DNA of 8,535 bases from Alteromonas_E sp964230255 (GTDB lineage: Bacteria > Pseudomonadota > Gammaproteobacteria > Enterobacterales > Alteromonadaceae). The notes beneath the pieces are model-generated. The model was given only the letters and a program-made list of their open reading frames with translations. It was not told the DNA's origin and did no database searches. Made by a program: the position numbers and the translations under genes. Position 1 is the stretch's first letter. The number at the start of each line of letters is the position of its first letter. Shown here in pieces: positions 5,496 through 8,535 of the stretch. The stretch lies in NCBI GenBank assembly GCA_964230255.1, contig CAXRGW010000060.1, positions 1-8,535 of the forward strand, read 5' to 3'.

Positions 5496-7295
5496 ATGCA
5501 AAATTACAAAGCACCACAACGAGATACGTTGTTTACTTTATATGAATTATTGGGTTTTGAATCACATTACGCAGATTTGGGTTTCGATGAGGTCAGCAAT
5601 GACCTTGTTACAGCCATTTTCTCTGAAGCGGCAAAATTTGCGGAAAACACTCTAGCGCCAATCAACGCGGTTGGTGATGAAGAAGGCTGTGGTTTTGATA
5701 ATGGCGTGGTAACGACGCCGACAGGCTTTAAAGAAGCATACCAGCAATATGTTGACGGGGGCTGGCCATCAATGGCGCATCCAGAAGAGTATGGTGGTCA
5801 AGCACTGCCGTATTCACTTGCGACATCAATGGCTGAATGGTTTTCTGGCGCTAACCACTCATGGGCTATGTACCCAGGATTGAGTCAAGGTTGTATGGAA
5901 ACCTTAAAGGCGCATGGTACCGATAAACAACGCGAGATGTTCTTGCACAAATTGGTTGAAGGTAGCTGGACTGGCACTATGTGTTTGACTGAACCTCATT
6001 GTGGTTCAGACTTGGGCATGCTTAAGTGTAAAGCTGAACCCAATGACGATGGTACATATTCACTAACAGGTACTAAAATCTTTATCTCTGCTGGTGAGCA
6101 CGATATGTCAGACAACATTGTGCACATCGTACTAGCGCGATTACCAGATGCGCCAACAGGCACCAAAGGTATTTCGCTATTTATCGTGCCTAAGTATCAC
6201 GTTGATGAGAACGGTGAGACAGGTGAGCGAAACACGGTTGTTTGTGGTTCGATTGAACACAAAATGGGTATCAAGGGCAGCGCAACATGTGTGATGAACT
6301 TTGACGGCGCTAAAGGTCACCTAATCGGTGAGCCAAACCGTGGCCTTAATTGCATGTTTACTTTTATGAACATGGCCCGCATCGGCACGGGTATGGAAGG
6401 TTTGTCAGCCATTGAAGCGGCATTCCAAGGCGCATTGGAATATGCCAAAGATCGTTTGCAATTCCGTTCACTGACCGGTCGTAAAAACGAATCAGGCCCA
6501 GCTGACCCAATCATAGTGCATCCTGACGTGCGCCGCATGTTGCTAACGCAAAAAACATTGCGTGAAGGTTGTCGCGCAATGGCCATTTACTGCATGAAAA
6601 TGGTTGATGTGACGTTGTATGAAGACGATGCAGAGAAGCGTCAGATAGCTGATGCTAAGTTGGCCTTGTTAACGCCAATCGTTAAAGCATTCTTAACCGA
6701 GACTGCCCAAGAGTGCACCAGCTATGGTATGCAGGTTTATGGTGGTCACGGCTACATCAAAGAATGGGGTATGGAGCAACTAGCACGCGATACGCGTATT
6801 TGTACAATGTACGAAGGTACAACCGGTATTCAAGCGATTGATTTATTGGCGCGTAAAGTTGTCGGTAGTCAAGGCAAGTTGCTGCAGGTATACACTCAAG
6901 AAATTCGTACTTATTGTGCGAGCTTACGTGACAAGCAGCAGTTCAATGCTTGGGCTAATGCAGTAGAAAGTCATGTTGACGAGTGGGAACAACTCACTAA
7001 TGACATTATGAAATCTGCAGCTAACAACCCTGATGAGTTGGGGGCGGCAGCAGTAGACTACTTAATGTATTCGGGTTATGTATCAGTTGCCTACTTCTGG
7101 CTGCAAATGGCAGTGACTGCACAACAGAAGCTAGACGAAGGTAGTACTGAAATAGACTTTTATCAGGCGAAGTTACAATCAGCTCAGTTCTATTTTGATC
7201 GTATGCTAACTCGCACGCGCTCTTTGGTTTCAGCGATTCACTCTGGTGCTGATAACCTAATGAATATGAGTGAAGAAGCCTTCTATCAAGGCTGA
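5496..7295 (+). CDS. Acyl-CoA dehydrogenase, long form with extra C-terminal domain
   Basis: A 599-residue FAD enzyme that introduces the 2,3 double bond into acyl-CoA and passes electrons to electron-transfer flavoprotein. The start YKAPQRDTLFTLYELL is the short N-terminal region typical of the roughly 600-residue subgroup and supports ATG 5496, although only a weak ribosome binding site is seen in the 15-bp gap after the thiolase. The flavin/substrate-binding stretch CLTEPHCGSD is at 163-172. Catalytic Glu440 lies in MYEGTTGIQ, preceded by the conserved QVYGGHGYIKEWGMEQLARD region. Residues from about 470 form the additional C-terminal domain of this subgroup. The same subgroup contains DmdC, the methylmercaptopropionyl-CoA dehydrogenase of DMSP breakdown, so automatic annotation may give that name; the flanking hydratase and thiolase genes fit general fatty-acid oxidation better. 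The chain-length preference is unknown. Confidence 0.92.
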   Translation: MQNYKAPQRDTLFTLYELLGFESHYADLGFDEVSNDLVTAIFSEAAKFAENTLAPINAVGDEEGCGFDNGVVTTPTGFKEAYQQYVDGGWPSMAHPEEYGGQALPYSLATSMAEWFSGANHSWAMYPGLSQGCMETLKAHGTDKQREMFLHKLVEGSWTGTMCLTEPHCGSDLGMLKCKAEPNDDGTYSLTGTKIFISAGEHDMSDNIVHIVLARLPDAPTGTKGISLFIVPKYHVDENGETGERNTVVCGSIEHKMGIKGSATCVMNFDGAKGHLIGEPNRGLNCMFTFMNMARIGTGMEGLSAIEAAFQGALEYAKDRLQFRSLTGRKNESGPADPIIVHPDVRRMLLTQKTLREGCRAMAIYCMKMVDVTLYEDDAEKRQIADAKLALLTPIVKAFLTETAQECTSYGMQVYGGHGYIKEWGMEQLARDTRICTMYEGTTGIQAIDLLARKVVGSQGKLLQVYTQEIRTYCASLRDKQQFNAWANAVESHVDEWEQLTNDIMKSAANNPDELGAAAVDYLMYSGYVSVAYFWLQMAVTAQQKLDEGSTEIDFYQAKLQSAQFYFDRMLTRTRSLVSAIHSGADNLMNMSEEAFYQG

Positions 7296-7302
7296 CTGCA
7301 CT

Positions 7303-8241
7303 GTGCCTGAACATAGCAATATTCAAACTTGTTATGTTCAGGCGAAGGGTTTGCGACTGCATTATTTAATGCGGTCGCCCATTTCTAACCAATCACAAAC
7401 GCCAACTCTCATATTTTTGCATGGGTTTCCTGAGTTTTCCGGGGTTTGGCACCATCAACTCAATCATTTTGGTCAATCAATGCGTGCTATTGCACCAGAT
7501 TTACCGGGTTATAATCTCAGCGAAGGACCAGGCTCATTAACGGAGTTTAGCGTACCCAACTTGGTAGAAATAATGGCCGAGTTTATCCGACAAGTCAGTC
7601 ATGGTGAACCGGTGGTATTGGTAGCACATGACTGGGGCGGGGCGCTGGCTTGGCCGTTGGCAGCTCGCTATCCAGAATTACTCAGCCATTTAGTCATTCT
7701 CAATGCTGCTCACCCAAGTACCTTCACGCGCGAAATGATGCGAAATCCGAAACAGCGTGTGATGAGTGATTATATTCATAACTTTTTATCGAGTGATGCT
7801 GAAACTGACCTTGCAGATGATGGTTTTGCTCAGCTAAAGCAGCACTCTATTGCCCATATTGTTGGTGGAGTTAGCTCAGAACTCGATGCGGGGTATTTGA
7901 ATTCATGGCAGCGCAAAGGGGTGTTGAGCAATATGCTTAATTATTATCGCGCTATGCCACAGCTTTTTCCTCGTGAAAAAGACCTTAGTCAAGATTCAAA
8001 CGAACTAAACAAGGGACCAACGAAGCCGCTCGCCGATTTCAAAGTCCCACAAGTTTTTATTCGAGTACCCACACTTGTTTTGTGGGGAGAGCTGGATAGT
8101 GCCTTTGATATTAGCGTGTTAGATGGGCTATCAGAATATATCAATAACTACACAGAACAGCGTTTTCCCGCTGCAACCCATTGGGTGCATCACGAAGAAC
8201 CGATCGCTATAGCAGAATCGATTGGCAAGTTTATAAATTAG
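7303..8241 (+). CDS. Epoxide-hydrolase-like alpha/beta hydrolase
   Basis: A 312-residue alpha/beta hydrolase with an aspartate nucleophile. The oxyanion motif HGFP is at 40-43, the nucleophile elbow AHDWGG carries Asp110, Asp265 (GELDS) is the acid and His293 (THWVHHEEP) the base. Two lid tyrosines fit the ring-opening pair of epoxide hydrolases: Tyr157 in DYIHNF and Tyr215 in LNYYRA, the latter like the NWYRN segment of soluble epoxide hydrolase. The lid lacks the second halide-binding tryptophan of haloalkane dehalogenases. The likely reaction is hydrolysis of an epoxide to a diol; ester hydrolysis or dehalogenation is less likely. There is no ATG near the start. I chose GTG 7303, with AAGG 11 bases upstream, 7 bp past the preceding stop. 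A GTG at 7270 would add 11 residues and overlap the upstream gene by 26 bp. Confidence 0.85.
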   Translation: MPEHSNIQTCYVQAKGLRLHYLMRSPISNQSQTPTLIFLHGFPEFSGVWHHQLNHFGQSMRAIAPDLPGYNLSEGPGSLTEFSVPNLVEIMAEFIRQVSHGEPVVLVAHDWGGALAWPLAARYPELLSHLVILNAAHPSTFTREMMRNPKQRVMSDYIHNFLSSDAETDLADDGFAQLKQHSIAHIVGGVSSELDAGYLNSWQRKGVLSNMLNYYRAMPQLFPREKDLSQDSNELNKGPTKPLADFKVPQVFIRVPTLVLWGELDSAFDISVLDGLSEYINNYTEQRFPAATHWVHHEEPIAIAESIGKFIN

Positions 8242-8282
8242 ATGCGTTAGATAGAACACTAAAGAGAGTGCAAAAAAGGTAC

Positions 8283-8315
8283 AAAAAAAGAAAAGCTCCC
8301 AAGAGGGAGCCTTTC
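8283..8315 (-). terminator. Intrinsic terminator of the right-edge minus-strand gene
   Basis: On the minus strand, arms at 8315-8305 and 8300-8290 pair over 11 positions including one G-U pair, around a four-base TCTT loop. Seven T residues follow (8289-8283). This is a textbook Rho-independent terminator for the gene ending at 8383. On the plus strand the hairpin is followed by purine-rich sequence, so it should not efficiently stop the beta-oxidation operon arriving from the left. Confidence 0.88.
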
Positions 8316-8321
8316 GAGGAA

Positions 8322-8371
8322 GCAGATCACTCTGCCGACCATGTTGAAACATGGTGGTAGCCGAAGCCACC
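8322..8371 (-). ncRNA. Three tandem tetraloop hairpins in the 3' region before the terminator
   Basis: Read as minus-strand RNA, three hairpins follow one another between the stop codon at 8383 and the terminator. The first (8371-8356) is GGUGGC-UUCG-GCUACC, a six-pair stem with one G-U and a stable C(UUCG)G loop. The second (8355-8338) is ACCAUGU-UUCA-ACAUGGU, a perfect seven-pair stem abutting the first with no gap. The third (8335-8322) is GCAGA-GUGA-UCUGC, a five-pair stem with a GNRA loop. Such dense structure is unusual for a 3' tail and suggests a folded 3' UTR, an mRNA-stabilising element or a 3'-derived small RNA. The pairing is seen directly; the function is inferred, and no known RNA family is recognised. 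Confidence 0.5.
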
Positions 8372-8382
8372 GAAATAGTTGC

Positions 8383-8535
8383 TTAAATGCGTTTAGCGAT
8401 AACAGCTGCTACAGGGTTGTCAGCAAGACCTTGCTCAGCGACCCACGCTTGTATTGTTTTGCCATCCTGCTCTGGTGCTGCTAAATGCTTTTTTGGCATT
8501 TTTTTAACCAGTAGAGTGCCGGCTTCAACAGCGTT
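8383..8535 (-). CDS. C-terminal fragment of an unrecognised protein (cut by the window edge)
   Basis: The minus-strand frame is open from the window edge to a TAA at 8385-8383 and gives 50 residues ending ADNPVAAVIAKRI. Reality is supported by the uninterrupted frame and by the strong intrinsic terminator placed about 70 bp after the stop codon. The visible part contains a lysine-rich patch (KKMPKKH) and an alanine/valine-rich end, with no signature I can assign to a family. It is convergent with the epoxide-hydrolase-like gene; the stop codons are 141 bp apart. The start and most of the gene lie outside the window, so the function is unknown. Confidence 0.65.
   Translation of the reverse strand, partial: NAVEAGTLLVKKMPKKHLAAPEQDGKTIQAWVAEQGLADNPVAAVIAKRI

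Noticed and set aside
7021..7362. A 113-codon minus-strand open frame
   Set aside because: It lies opposite the C-terminal domain of the acyl-CoA dehydrogenase and the start of the hydrolase, and its translation is low-complexity and unlike any family.
8131..8370. A 79-codon minus-strand open frame with a hydrophobic middle
   Set aside because: It runs through the intrinsic terminator and into the epoxide-hydrolase gene on the opposite strand. Its Phe-rich stretch is just the terminator T-run in translation, and it has no ribosome binding site of note.

Overview
The window looks like a piece of a gammaproteobacterial chromosome, probably marine or another free-living aerobe. This rests on the style of the proteins and the moderate base composition; no taxonomic marker such as an rRNA gene is present. 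There are six complete protein genes, two gene fragments cut by the window edges, and no tRNA, rRNA, insertion sequence or CRISPR array.

Layout. (1) Positions 1-42, minus strand: the first 14 codons of an exported protein, preceded by a good ribosome binding site and a 183-bp non-coding stretch with two inverted repeats. (2) Positions 226-1923, minus strand: a two-gene unit, a type I haloalkane dehalogenase (1923 to 1009) followed after 15 bp by a short-chain dehydrogenase (993 to 226). A plausible sigma-70 promoter lies at 1959-1986. (3) Positions 1924-2158: a divergent control region. (4) Positions 2159-8241, plus strand: four tightly packed genes for a bifunctional enoyl-CoA hydratase/3-hydroxyacyl-CoA dehydrogenase, a thiolase, an acyl-CoA dehydrogenase of the long (about 600-residue) family, and an epoxide-hydrolase-like alpha/beta hydrolase. 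(5) Positions 8242-8382: a short convergent gap with four consecutive tetraloop-type hairpins when read on the minus strand, the last being a strong intrinsic terminator. (6) Positions 8383-8535, minus strand: the C-terminal end of an unrecognised protein.

How the genes may work together. The plus-strand operon encodes every catalytic step of one beta-oxidation turn after CoA activation: acyl-CoA dehydrogenation, hydration, 3-hydroxyacyl oxidation and thiolysis. No acyl-CoA synthetase or regulator is in view. On either side of this core sits an alpha/beta hydrolase with an aspartate nucleophile, one with the active-site set of haloalkane dehalogenases and the other with that of epoxide hydrolases. 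The dehalogenase is paired with a dehydrogenase that could oxidise its alcohol product. The arrangement suggests, as inference only, that halogenated or epoxidised alkyl compounds, or unusual lipids, are fed into beta-oxidation. The best unexplained signals are the structured 3' region at 8283-8371 and this enzyme combination.
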